Shown one piece after another: positions 12,801 to 24,834 of a stretch of DNA of 64,000 nucleotides. The notes under the pieces were generated by a model. That model had not been told where the DNA came from and searched no databases. It saw only the letters and a list, made by a program, of their open reading frames with translations. Where the stretch lies: contig NC_087066.1 in assembly GCF_963678635.1 (NCBI RefSeq), forward strand, positions 35,959,152 through 36,023,151, read 5' to 3'. The stretch is from Symsagittifera roscoffensis. Lineage: Eukaryota > Xenacoelomorpha > Acoela > Convolutidae. Every line of letters begins with the position of its first letter. Positions within the stretch are counted from its first letter, which is position 1. Both the position numbers and the translations under genes were made by a program.

Positions 12801-14078
12801 TTTAGACGGAAAGCAAAGGGCTAACAAAATGTATTGCTTAAAACAAACTTCACAAATACAAGAAGTGTATCTAATCCCATTGCATGTCAAAATTTAGTAG
12901 CCCAGACAGCGCAAGAAAAGCAATACAAATGCAACAGATTCTTTATGTGGACTGACCAATAGCGAACGTCTCCAATTCGTAATCGTGACCCCATTTGGCC
13001 ATCTGCTGTTTGACCAGTGCACACACTAGACTGGAGTCGAGGCCTCCAGACAACATGCAGCCTATTTTGCAGTCTGCCAACATTCTAATGTCCACTGCAT
13101 TAGTGAGAGCATGTCTCACTTTCTCCTCCGCAGTCCAGCTGTTGTTCACTTCGTCCACTTTGTATCCAGGCATGTCTCCGATAGTGTGGAACCTCTCCCG
13201 CCTCACAAATCGGAGAGATCCTCGTTTGGTCAGATCAAACTCCGAGAAATGACCAGGGGGGTGTGGCTGAATCGTGGCACTGTCCGGCGGACAGGACGCT
13301 AGAGCGTGAGTGAGTGCTTTCATCTCTGAAGCGGCCGCTCCGAAACCCACATTTTCAGACGCAGGCATGTGCTCTATTGTGAAGAGAGGTCTTACGCCGA
13401 AAGTGTCTCGCACATAGAACACCTTGTTGTTCTTTACGTCTGCCAAAATGAAAGCGAACACCCCGTAAAGTTGTTTGACACAGAACTCAATGCCACCTGA
13501 ACAGTAAACGATACAACAATCCAATTTGAAAAGATATGTATTTGGTGAAAATTAACGGTAAGTACACTCACCACTCTCTCTGAGGAAACACCCACCCTCG
13601 GCCTTTTGCGCTACATATCTTTAATATTCTCTATCTACAAGCGTTCAGTTTATTGGCAGCACAATTTTTTATCTCGCATTACGGTACATCAAAGGAGCAA
13701 CTTGAAATGTAATTGAAGCAAACTGATTGTCAGTATGATTTTGGTGGTACCTTTGGCATATAGGTGAAGGATGATTTCTGTGTCGCAGCTAGTCTCGAAG
13801 TTGAACCCATGCTGCTGCTTGAGCTGTCTGTAGTTGTACACCTCCCCGTTGTAGACCATGAACAGATGCTCGTGCTGCTTCAGCTTCAGGGGCTGCATGC
13901 CATGCTGTGGGTCTACAACTGACAACCTTACGAATCCCAGCACACAGTTCTCGAACGGACCCACACTCAGCATACTGAAGGCGTCCGGACCCCTGTGTCT
14001 GATTTTGAAAATGTCTGGAACCATTTTAGACATGCAGTTGTCATCGCTGCACCCAAATAAGGCCCAGATGCCACACAT
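6493..14078 (-). CDS. ASNS: Asparagine synthetase (glutamine-hydrolysing), five exons
   Basis: ATP-dependent cytosolic enzyme that transfers the amide nitrogen of glutamine to aspartate, making asparagine. CDS exons (minus strand, 5' to 3') are 14078-13751, 13496-12957, 12611-12384, 7354-7123 and 6847-6493. All four introns are GT-AG and join in frame, giving 1,683 nt or 560 residues, close to the usual animal length of about 561. Cys2 after the initiator Met is the glutaminase nucleophile. The N-terminal class II amidotransferase domain runs to about residue 200. The PP-loop SGGLDSS is at about 259-265 in the synthetase domain, followed by [26 protein letters not shown] and [15 protein letters not shown]. 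The C-terminus ([10 protein letters not shown]) matches the family end. No break is seen, so it is probably functional. The start is chosen because MCGIW must lead with Cys2. Confidence 0.97.
7123..7354 (-). CDS. ASNS: ASNS exon 4
   Basis: Starts in phase 1 and ends in phase 2. Contains [11 protein letters not shown] and [20 protein letters not shown]. The reading frame requires the donor ATCAA|GTGCGT, not the nearby GTAGAT, because only it joins in frame to exon 5. Confidence 0.93.
8218..8300 (-). repeat. tRNA-like segment in ASNS intron 3
   Basis: The minus strand shows an A-box-like TAGCGTAAAGG and a B-box-like GGGTTCAAACC about 45 bases later. The cloverleaf is incomplete, so I call it a tRNA-derived repeat or relic, not a tRNA gene. 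Confidence 0.5.
10190..11240. repeat. Degenerate tandem repeat, unit about 150-175 bp, 6-7 copies
   Basis: Recurring word order in each unit: a TCAGATTTGG-like word, TTTTCGAGAAAA, AACGGTCAAAAA, TTCCGAGGGCCAT, a GCGTAGCCGC-like word, and TATTGAACC. Copies begin near 10196, 10366, 10520, 10682, 10818, 10990 and 11174. They are strongly diverged, so the array is old. Confidence 0.65.
12384..12611 (-). CDS. ASNS: ASNS exon 3
   Basis: 76 codons in phase 1-1. Contains [11 protein letters not shown], the [14 protein letters not shown] segment and IIFSG. The acceptor is CAACAG|GTCT and the donor TCAG|GTAGTA. The 5,029-bp intron 3 follows. Confidence 0.95.
12957..13496 (-). CDS. ASNS: ASNS exon 2
   Basis: 180 codons in phase 1-1. 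Contains DGVFAF-like [11 protein letters not shown], the [10 protein letters not shown] motif of class II amidotransferases, and the ATP-binding SGGLDSS loop. The acceptor is TTCAG|GTGG and the donor ATTG|GTCAGT. Confidence 0.95.
13751..14078 (-). CDS. ASNS: ASNS exon 1
   Basis: Encodes MCGIWALFG with the catalytic Cys2, RHRGPD, and NGEVYN, all glutaminase-site motifs. The donor is AAG|GTACCA and the exon ends in phase 1. The 254-bp intron 1 follows. Confidence 0.95.
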
Positions 14079-14154
14079 TCTCAAAACCCTTAAGATTCAA
14101 CAGACCACAATCAGCGACCACATATCAAGTGCTTAAAGACAAATCAACTCCAAA

Positions 14155-14300
14155 AATTGCCCAACTCATAAAAAAATTAGGTGCGGCGGCAACAAAGCAG
14201 CTGACAGTTCAACCCCGTGTCAAAACGATGTCTGTGTCAAAACGACGATAATAAAGTAATCCAAAAATGCCGCATGCCCGAAATATACCAGCAACCGGTT
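14155..14300. repeat. Dispersed repeat, copy 2, upstream of ASNS
   Basis: Partner of 745-865. It lies 80-220 bp upstream of the ASNS ATG, within the probable promoter or 5' UTR. CAAAACGATGTCTGTGT is duplicated internally compared with the other copy. Confidence 0.6.
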
Positions 14301-14342
14301 GCAAAGTTCAAAATCATGAGGATGTCAACAGGTCATTGAGTG

Positions 14343-14423
14343 CACGTGTTGTCCAACAATTTAAGTGATTTTGTTTAACAAGTTGTTAACCTGGAAAAAA
14401 ACTATATTCCGATTGGACAACAC
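14343..14423. promoter_or_regulatory. E-box CACGTG and 11-bp inverted repeat upstream of ASNS
   Basis: CACGTG (14343-14348) is a perfect E-box. GTGTTGTCCAA (14346-14356) and TTGGACAACAC (14413-14423) are exact reverse complements about 56 bp apart, and the right arm carries an ATTGG (CCAAT) box. This could be a stem-loop, a tiny inverted-repeat element, or chance plus promoter sites. It sits between ASNS and the satellite array. Confidence 0.4.
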
Positions 14424-14902
14424 TTGCTAATCGCAGGCGTAATGAAAACCACTTGAATTTAGAGGCAATGAAAATACAAAAAAAAATACACAGGCGAAAC
14501 ATATTCCATATGACTTGCCAGAGAGATATTTTTAAAGCAAGCAAAAAAATTCAGAGGTGAGCTTTTACAAAAGAAAATACCAGGCGAAACGTATTCCGCA
14601 TGACTTGCCAGACAGATATTATTAAAGCAACCAAAAATACAATAGTGAGCTTATACAAAATAAAATACCAGGCGAAACGTATTCCGCATCACTTGCTAGA
14701 CAGATACTATTAAAGCAAGCAAAACATTCAAAAGTGAGTTTATACAAAATAAAAATACCAGGCAAAACGTGTTTCGCATGACTTTCCAGACAGATATTAT
14801 TAAAAAAACTCAAAAGTGAGCTCATACAAAAAAACACCAGGCGAAACATACTCAGCATGACTTGCCAGACAGATATTAATAAAGAAAGCAAAAAAATCAA
14901 AT

Positions 14903-16130
14903 GTGAGCTTATACAAAATAATATTCCAGGCGAAACGTATTCCACATGACTTGTCAGACAGATATTATTGAAGCAAGCATAAAATTCAAAAGAGCTAATA
15001 CAAAATAACACACCAGGCGAAACATATTCAGCATGACTTGCCACACAGATATTATTAAAGCAAGCAAAAATCTCAAAAGTGAGCTTTTACAAAATAATAT
15101 ACCAGGCGAACGTACTCCGCATGACTTGCCAGACAGATATTATCAAAGCAAGCAAAAAATTCAAACGTGAGCTTATACAAAATAACATACCAGGCGAAAC
15201 GTATTCCGCATGACTTGCCAGACAGATATTATTAATGCAAGCAAAACTACAAAAGTGAGCTTATACAAAATAAAACACCAGGCGAAACGTATTCCGCATG
15301 ACTTGCCAGACAGATATCATTAAAGCAAGCAAAAAATTCAGAAGTGAGCTTATACAAAATACCAGGCGAAACGTATTCTGCATCACTTGCTAGACAGATA
15401 CTATTAAAACAAGCAAAAAATTCAAAAGTGAGGTTATACAAAATATTATACCAGACGAAACGTATTCCGCATGACTTGCCAGACAGATATCATTAAAGCG
15501 AGCATAAAATTCGAAAATGAGCTTATACAAAATAATATTCCAGGCGAAACGTATTCCACATGACTTGTCAGACAGATATTATTGAAGCAAGCATAAAATT
15601 CAAAAGAGCTAATACAAAATAACACACCAGGCGAAACATATTCAGCATGACTTGCCACACAGATATTATTAAAGCAAGCAAAAATCTCAAAAGTGAGCTT
15701 TTACAAAATAATATACCAGGCGAACGTACTCCGCATGACTTGCCAGACAGATATTATCAAAGCAAGCAAAAAATTCAAACGTGAGCTTATACAAAATAAC
15801 ATACCAGGCGAAACGTATTCCGCATGACTTGCCAGACAGATATTATTAATGCAAGCAAAACTACAAAAGTGAGCTTATACAAAATAAAACACCAGGCGAA
15901 ACGTATTCCGCATGACTTGCCAGACAGATATCATTAAAGCAAGCAAAAAATTCAGAAGTGAGCTTATACAAAATACCAGGCGAAACGTATTCTGCATCAC
16001 TTGCTAGACAGATACTATTAAAACAAGCAAAAAATTCAAAAGTGAGGTTATACAAAATATTATACCAGACGAAACGTATTCCGCATGACTTGCCAGACAG
16101 ATATCATTAAAGCGAGCATAAAATTCGAAA
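14903..16130. repeat. 614-bp higher-order duplication inside the satellite
   Basis: 14903-15516 and 15517-16130 appear identical or nearly so, including distinctive variants (CCACATGACTTGTCAG, a GCGAACGTACTCC unit with a 1-nt deletion, GATATCATTAAAGCGAGC). The unit is about seven monomers minus a short deletion. This indicates recent unequal exchange or replication slippage. Confidence 0.85.
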
Positions 16131-19100
16131 ATGAGCTTATACAAAATAAAACACCAGGCGAAACATATTCAGCATGACTTGCCAGACAGATAGTATTAAA
16201 GCAAGCAAAAAATTCAAAAGTGAGCTTTTACAAAAAAATATACCAGGCGAACGTACTCCGCAAGACTTGCCAGACAGATATTATTAAAGCAAGCAAAAAA
16301 TTCAAACGTGAGCTTATACAAAATAATATACCAGGCAAAACGTATTCCGCATGACTTGCCAGACAGATATTATTAATGCAAGCAAAACTACAAAAGTGAG
16401 CTTATACAAAATAAAACACCAGGCGAAACGTATTCCGCATGACTTGCCAGACAGATATCATTCAAGCAAGCAAAAAATTCAGAAGTGAGCTTATACAAAA
16501 TAAAATACCAGGCGAAACGTATTCTGCATCACTTGCTAGACAGATACTATTAAAACAAGCAAAAAATTCAAAAGTGAGGTTATACAAAATATTATACCAG
16601 ACGAAACGTATTCCGCATGACTTGCCAGACAGATATCATTAAAGCGAGCATAAAATTCGAAAATGAGCTTATAAAAAATAAAACACCAGGCGAAACATTC
16701 AGCATGACTTGCCAGACAGATAGTATTAAAGCAAGCAAAAAATTCAAAAGTGAGCTTTTACAAAAAAAATATACCAGGCAAACGTACTCCGCAAGACTTG
16801 CCAGACAGATACTATTAAAGCAAGCAAAAATACAAAAGTGAGCTTGTACAAAAAAAACACCAGGCGAAACGTATTCCGCATGACTTGCCAGACAGATATT
16901 ATTTAAGCAAGCAAAAAAATTCAAAAGTGAGCTTATACAAAACAATATACCAGGCGAAACGTATTCCGCATGACTTGCCAGACAGATATTTTTTGAGCAA
17001 GCAAAATTAGAAAAGTGAGCTTATACAAAATAAAATACCAGGCGAAACGTATTCCGCATGACTTGCCAGACAGATACTATTAAAGCCAGCAAAAAATTCA
17101 AAAGTGAGCTTATACAAAACAAATACCAGGCGAAACGTATTCCGCATGACTTGCCAGTCAGATATTATTAAAGCAAGCAAAAAATTTAAAAGTGAGCTTA
17201 TACAAAATAATATACCAGGCGAAACGTATTCCGCATGACTTGCCAGACAGATATTATTAAAGCAAGCATAAAATTCAAAAGTGAGCTTATACAAAATAAC
17301 ATACCAAACGAAACGTAGTCCGCATGACTTGTCAGACAGATATTATTAAAGCAAGCAAAAATAAAAAGTGAGCTTATACAAAATAAAACAACAGGCGAAA
17401 CGTATTCCGTATGACTTACCAGACAGATATTATTGAACCAAGCAAAAAATTCAAAAGTGAGCTTATACAAAAAAAAATACCAGGCGAAACGTATTCCGCA
17501 TCACTTGCTAGACAAATACTATTAGAGCAAGCAAAAAATTCAAAAGTGAGCTTATACAAAATAAAATACCAGGCGAAACGTATTCCGCATGACTTGCCAG
17601 ACAGATATTATTAAAGCAAGCAAAAAATTCAAAAGTGAGCTTATACAGAATAATATACCAGGCGAAACGTATTCCGCATGACTTGCCACACAGATATTAT
17701 TAAAGCAAGCACAAAATTCAAAAGTGAGCTTATACAAAATAATATACCAGGCGAAACGTATTCCGCATGACTTGCCAGACAGATATTATTAAAGCAAGCA
17801 AAATTAAAAAAGTGAGCTTATACAAAATAAATTACCAGGCGAAACGTATTCCGCATGACTTGCCAGACAGATGTTATTAAAGCAAGCAAAAAATTCAAAA
17901 GTGAGCTTATACAAAATAACATACCAGGCGAAACGTAGTCCGCATGACTTGCCAGACAGATATTATTAAAGCAAGCAAAAATACAAAAGTGAGCTTATAC
18001 AAAATAAAACACCAGGCGAAACGTATTCCGTATGACTTGCCAGACAGATATTATTAAAGCAAGCAAAAAAATTCAAAAGTGAGCTTATACAAAATAATAT
18101 ACCAGGCGAAACGTATTCCGCATCACTTGCTAGACAGATACTATTAGAGCAAGCAAAAAAATCAAAAGTGAGCTTATACAAAATAAAATACCAGGCGAAA
18201 CGTATTCCGCATGACTTGCCAGACAGATATTATTAAAGCAAGCAAAAAATTCAAAAGTGAGCTTATACAGAATTATACCAGGCGAAACGTATTCCGCATG
18301 ACTTGCCAGACAGATATTATTAAAGCAAGCATAAAATTCAAAAATGAGCTAATACAAAATAAAACACCAGGCGAAACATATTCAGCAAGACTTGCCACAC
18401 AGATAATATTGAAGCAAGCAAAATACACAAAAGTGAGCTTTTACAAAATAATTTACCAGGCGAACGTACTCCGCATGACTTGCCAGACAGATATTATTAA
18501 AGCAAGCAAAAATACAAGAGGGAGCTTATACAAAAAAAATTACCAGGCGAAACGTATTCCGCATGACTTGCCAGACAGATATTAATAAAGCAAGCAAAAA
18601 ACTCAAAAGTGAGCTTATACAATATAATAAACCAGGCGAAACGTAGTCCGCATGACTTGCCAGACAGATATTATTAAAGCAAGCAAAAATACGAAAAGTG
18701 AGCTTATACAAAATAAAACACCAGGCGAAACGTATTCCGCATGACTTGCCAGACAGATATTATTAAAGCAAGCAAAAAATTCAGAAGTGAGCCCATACAA
18801 AACAAAATACCAGGCGAAACGTATTCCGCATGAATTTCCAGACAGATATTAAAAAAGCAAGCAAAAAATTCAATAGTGAGCTTATACAAAATAATAAACC
18901 AGGCGAAACGTAGTCCGCATGACTTGCCAGACAGATAATATTAAAGCAAGCAAAAATACAAAAGTGACCTTATACAAAATAAAACACCAGGCGAAACGTA
19001 TTCCGCATGACTTGCCAGACAGATATTATTAAAGCAAGCAAAATTACAAAAGTGAGCTTATAAAAAATAAAATACCAGGCGAAACGTATTCCGCATGACT

Positions 19101-22100
19101 TGCCAGACAGATATTATTGAAGCAAGCAAAAAATTCAAAAGTGAGCTTATACAAAATAAAATACCAGGCAAAACGTATTCCGCATCACTTGCTAGACAGA
19201 TACTATTAGAGCAAGCAAAAAATTCAAAAGTAAGCTTATACAAAATAGAATACCAGGCGAAACGTATTCCGAATGACTTGCCAGACAGATATTATTGAAG
19301 CAAGCAAAAAATACAAAAGTGAGCTTTTACAAAATAATATACCAGACGAACGTACTCCGCATGACTTGCCAGACAGATATTATTAAAGCAAGCAAAAATA
19401 CAAAAGGGAGCTTATACAAAAAAAATTACCAGGCGAAACGTATTCCGCATGACTTGCCAGACTGATATTAATAAAGCAAGCAAAAAACTCAAAAGTGACC
19501 TTATACAAAATAATATACCAGGCGAAACGTAGTCCGCATGATTTGCCAGAGATATTATTAAAGCAATCAAAAATACAAAAAGTGAGCTTATTCAAAAAAA
19601 AACACCAGGCGAAACGTATTACGCATGACTTGCCAGACAGATATTATTAAAGCAAGCAAAAAATTCAGAAGTGAGCCTATACAAAACAAAATACCAGGCG
19701 AAACGTATTCCGCATGACTTTCCAGACAGATATTAAAAAAGCAAGCAAAAAATTCAATAGTGAGCTTATACAAAATAATAAACCAGGCGAAACGTAGTCC
19801 GCATGACTTGCCAGACAGATAATATTAAAGCAAGCAAAAATACAAAAGTGACCTTATACAAAATAAAACACCAGGCGAAACGAATTCTGCATGACTTGCC
19901 AGACAGGTATTATTAAAACAAGCAAAAAATTCAGAAGTGAGCTTATACAAAATAATATACCAGGCGAAACGTATTCCGCATGACTTGCCAGACAGATATT
20001 ATTAAAGCAAGCATAAAAATCGAAAATGAGCTTATACAAAAGAAAACACCAGGCGAAACATATTCAGCATGACTGGCCAGACAGATAGTAATAAAGCAAG
20101 CAAAAAAATTCAAAAAGCAGCTTTTAGAAAAAATATATACCAGGCGAACGTACTCCGCAAGTCTTGCCGATACTAGTAAAGCGAGCAAAAATACCAAAGT
20201 GAGCTTATACAAAAAAAATTACCAGGCGAAACGTATTCCGTATGACTTGCCAGACAGATATTATTAAAGCAAGCAAAAAATTCAAAGGTGAGCTTATACA
20301 AAATAATATACCAGGCAAAACGTTTCCCGCATGACTTGCCATACAGATATTAATAAAGCAAGCAAAATTACAAAAGTGAGCTTATACAAAATAAAATACC
20401 AGGCGAAACGTATTCCGCATGACTTGCCAGACAGATATTATTGAAGCAAGCAAAAAATTCAAAAGTGAGCTTATACAAAACAAAATACTAGGCAAAACGT
20501 ATTCCGCATCACTTGCTAGACAGATACTATTAAAGCAAGCCAAAAATTCAGAAGTGAGCCTATACAAAACAAAATACCAGGCGAAACGTATTCCGCATGA
20601 CTTTCCAGACAGATATTAAAAAAGCAAGCAAAAAATTCAATAGTGAGCTTCTACAAAACAATAAACCAGGCGAAACGTAGTCCGCATGACTTGCCAGACA
20701 GATAATATTAAAGCAAGCAAAAATTCAAAGGTGAGCTTATACAAAATAATATACCAGGCAAAACGTTTTCTGCATGACTTGCCATACAGATATTAATAAA
20801 GCAAGCAAAAGTACAAAACTGAGCTTATACAAAATAAAATACCAGGCGAAACGTATTCCGCATGACTTGCCAGACAGATATTATTAAAGCAAGCAAAAAA
20901 TTCAGAAGTGAGCCTATACAAAACAAAATACCAGGCGAAACGTATTCCGCATGACTTTCCAGACAGATATTAAAAAAGCAAGCAAAAAATTCAATAGTGA
21001 GCTTATACAAAATAATAAACCAGGCGAAACGTAGTCCGCATGATTTGCCAGACATATAATATTAAAGCAAGCAAAAATACAAAAGTGACCTTGTAAAAAA
21101 TAAAACACCAGGCGAAACGTATTCCGCATGACTTGCCAGACAGGTATTATTAAAGCAAGCAAAAAATTCAGAAGTGAGCTGATACAAAATAATATACCAG
21201 GCGAAACGTATTCCGCATGACTTGCCAGACAGATATTATTAAAGCAAGCATAAAATTCGAAAATGAGCTTATACAAAAGAAAACACCAGGCGAAACATAT
21301 TCAGCATGACTGGCCAGACAGATAGTATTAAAGCAAGCAAAAAAATTCAAAAAGCAGCTTTTACAAAAAAAATATACCAGGCGAACGTACTCCGCAAGTC
21401 TTGCCAGATAGATACTATTAAAGCGAGCAAAAACACCAAAGTGAGCTTATACAAAAAAATACCAGGCGAAACGTATTCCGTATGACTTGCCAGACAGATA
21501 TTATTAAAGCAAGCAAAAAATTCAAAGGTGAGCTTATACAAAATAATATACCAGGCAAAACGTTTTCCGCATGACTTGCCATACAGATATTAATAAAGCA
21601 AGCAAAATTACAAAAGTGAGCTTATACAAAATAAAATACCAGGCGAATCGTACTCCGCATGACTTGCCAGACAGATATTATTAAAGCAAGCAAAAAAATC
21701 AAAAGTGAGCTTATACAAAATAAAATACCAGGCGAAACGTATTCCGCATGACTTGCCAGACAGATATTATTAAAGCAAGCATAAAATTCGAAAATGAGCT
21801 TATACAAAAGAAAACACCAGGCGAAACATATTCAGCATGACTGGCCAGACAGATAGTATTAAAGCAAGCAAAAAAATTCAAAAAGCAGCTTTTACAAAAA
21901 AATATACCAGGCGAACGTACTCCGCAAGTCTTGCCAGATAGATACTATTAAAGCGAGCAAAAATACCAAAGTGAGCTTATACAAAAAAATACCAGGCGAA
22001 ACGTATTCCGTATGACTTGCCAGACAGATATTATTAAAGCAAGCAAAAAATTCAAAGGTGAGCTTATACAAAATAATATACCAGGCAAAACGTTTTCCGC

Positions 22101-22889
22101 ATGACTTGCCATACAGATATTAATAAAGCAAGCAAAATTACAAAAGTGAGCTTATACAAAATAAAATACCAGGCGAATCGTACTCCGCATGACTTGCAAG
22201 ACAGATATTATTAAAGCAAGCAAAAAAATCAAAAGTGAGCTTATACAAAATAAAATACCAGGCGAAACGTATTCCGCATCACTTGCTAGACAGATACTAT
22301 TGAAGCAAGCAAAAAATTCAAAAGTGAGCTTATACAAAATAAAATACCAGGCGAAACGTATTCCGCATGATTTGCCAGACAGATATTATTAAAGCAAGCA
22401 AAAAACTCAAAAGTGAGCTTATACAAAATAATATACCAGGCAAAACGTTTTCCGCATCACTTGCCATACAGATATTATTAAAGCAAGCTAAATTACAAAA
22501 GTGAGCTTATACAAAATAAAATACCAGGCGAATCGTACTCCGCATGACTTGCCAGACAGATATTATTAAAGCAAGCAAAAAATTCAAAGTTAGCTTTACA
22601 AAAAAAAACCAGGCGGAACGTATTCCGCAAAACTTGCCAGACAGATACTATTTAAGCAAGCAAACAATTCAAAAGTGAGCTTATACAAAAAACAATATCG
22701 GGCGAAACGTATTCCGCATGACTTGCCAGACAGATATTATTAAAGCAAGCCAGAAATTCAAAAAAGAGCTTATACAAAACAAAATACCAGGAGAAACGTA
22801 TTCCGCATGACTTGCCAGAGAGATATTATTAAAGCAAGGAAAAAATTCATCAGTGAGCTTATACAAAATAAAATACCAGGCAAAACGTA

Positions 22890-23245
22890 TTCCGCATGAC
22901 TTACCAGACAGTTTTTATTAAAGCAAGCAAAAAAATTCAAAAGTGAGCTTATACAAAAAAAAAATACCAGACGAAACGTATTCCGCATGACTTGCCAGAA
23001 AGATATTATTAAAGCCAGCAAAAAACTTATCAGTGAGCTTATACAAAATAAAATACCAGGCGAAACGTATTCCGCATGACTTACCAGACAGTTTTTATTA
23101 AAGCAAGCAAAAAAATTCAAAAGTGAGCTTATACAAAAAAAATACCAGACGAAACGTATTCCGCATGACTTGCCAGAAAGATATTATTAAAGCCAGCAAA
23201 AAACTTATCAGTGAGCTTATACAAAATAAAATACCAGGCGAAACG
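22890..23245. repeat. Two-monomer (178-bp) duplication at the satellite's right end
   Basis: The pair carrying the odd word CAGACAGTTTTTATTAAAGC, followed by GCCAGAAAGATATT, is repeated at a 178-bp spacing (about 22900 and 23080). The array edge is therefore also being amplified in multi-monomer steps. Confidence 0.7.
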
Positions 23246-23355
23246 TATTCCGCATGACTTGCCAGAGAGATATTATTAAAGCAAGCCAGAAATTCAAAAG
23301 TGAGCTTATACAAAATAAAACACCAGGCGAAACGTATTCCGCATGACTTACCAGA

Positions 23356-24834
23356 TAGGGGTCTAGGACAACAAGCGGACAGGCGCTAAATTCAAGCCGC
23401 TAAATTTTCATCAACAAAATGTTTTTTTTTTCAAAAATTTAAGCAAATTCAGTCCATAATAAGCTTCCTTCATAACAACGCACCACTTAAGAGTGACATC
23501 AGATAGTTAGATCAGCCGCATTTTGAACTTTAACCCCTAAATTCATAAAATTCCTAAACATCAATTAGAGGCTCAAAAATTATGAAAAAGCCAATAACTT
23601 GTAAATGAAGCACATGAAATTAAGAAACTTTTCAAAACAGTTTTCAAATTATTCATCTTTCACGACTTTTCGACTAAATGTTCGACTTGAAATCTCTAAT
23701 GATACGATTGGGCTTGATGTCCGGCACCCGCCATAAGGATATTGAGCTTATGATTGCCAGAAAATACAATATCTCTGGAAAGAGAACGAACTTAAGAAAA
23801 ATAACATATCTCTGACCACGGGATCCGAGCCAGGGCCTTTCAGGGCTCTATTTCCTTCAGCAACTAGCCCAGAATGATTGTAGTTTCAGGTATTGAAGAG
23901 AAAATATCGACGGCAAGGAAGTCGTTTTAATAAAATTTCTGTCGTTTTTAAAGAGTTACTAAAATTGAACTTTTAGGCTGCAACTTTTAGTGCGACATAG
24001 CTGGTAAGTAATTCGATTTTTTATCGCGCTATTTGTTCGCACTATTTGAACTTTTATCGAGATCAGAACTTGCCTTCCTTCTAGCAGACAAATTTGAATG
24101 ACAATTCAAACCTCGAATAATCAAATTCGAACGTGAACAACCTTCAGGACTTTATGGGACGAAAAAAAGTCAATATGATCTTCACTTTGTTCGTTGAAAA
24201 TTTAAACATTTTAATTGGAAAATAAAAAACTATATGCCATTCTCTAGTTTAAGCTCATTATCATCAGCTGGCCACCAAAACCCCTGAGATTACACAGAGG
24301 CAAAGGAGCTGTAAGGACAAGAAAAAATTTAAAATTAGAAGATATCCGGCTTCAAAATCTTAAAGAGTTAGCCTCATACGAGAATCAAATCATGGACCTC
24401 TAGAATTCAACGATTTGGCTCAATAGAGCACCATATCGCCTTGCTGAGCTCAGAACACTTGACATCAAAAAACGCGCAACACAAATGCTGATAAATTGCC
24501 AAATAAAATTTGAGCAGAACACAGGTACTGAAATTGATAACAAACATCTATCACAAGAATGTGCTGTTGATGATGGAATCAGTTGAAACTCTACTTAAAG
24601 CTCAACCAGTTGCTTGTGTAAAAACTAAAAATTTCCTTATAGCATTCTCTCATTATTTTGGAAAAGCCAAAGTCAACTTGCTTCAACATGATGTATTGTT
24701 TTAATAAGTACGTTCTTGTACTACAATGCATCTCTTTACCAATTTCTTTAACGACACTTTAATACGACGGCTAAGCGGAGCTTACAAAAAAAACTTGCGA
24801 TACAAAAACGAAAAAAGTAGAAAAATAAAGAACA
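23356..24834. other. Non-coding AT-rich stretch
   Basis: No supported gene. Short open frames show no domain. One copy of the dispersed CACAGAGGCAAAGGAGC motif is near 24293, and another (GGCTAAGCGGAGC, then TTGCGATACAAAAACGAAAA) is near 24769. Confidence 0.4.

Larger units (their letters stand above)
14475..23355. repeat. Satellite: about 100 tandem copies of an 89-bp unit
   Basis: The unit reads GTGAGCTTATACAAAATAAA, then ATACCAGGCGAAACGTATTC, CGCATGACTTGCCAGACAGA, TATTATTAAAGCAAGCAAAA and AATTCAAAA. Units vary by a few substitutions and 1-3 nt indels. The array runs from about 14475 to GACTTACCAGATAGG at 23355. Because 89 is not a multiple of 3, many spurious open frames appear on both strands with repeating peptides. 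I see no reason to call any of them genes. Variants such as CATCACTTGCTAGAC, CTGGCCAGAC and GATAGTATTAAAGC recur in blocks, which shows higher-order structure. Confidence 0.97.

Noticed and set aside
14475-23355. Dozens of open frames with repeated peptides such as FACFNNICLASHAEYVSPG
   Set aside because: They are translations of the 89-bp satellite. The unit is not divisible by 3, so frames shift between monomers and stop after two or three units.
14475-23355. CRISPR array
   Set aside because: There are no unique spacers; the whole 89-bp unit repeats with mutations. The genome is clearly eukaryotic.
14343-23400. Helitron or TIR transposon carrying the satellite
   Set aside because: The 11-bp inverted repeat lies wholly on the left side, and I see no matching end, CTRR terminus or target duplication on the right.
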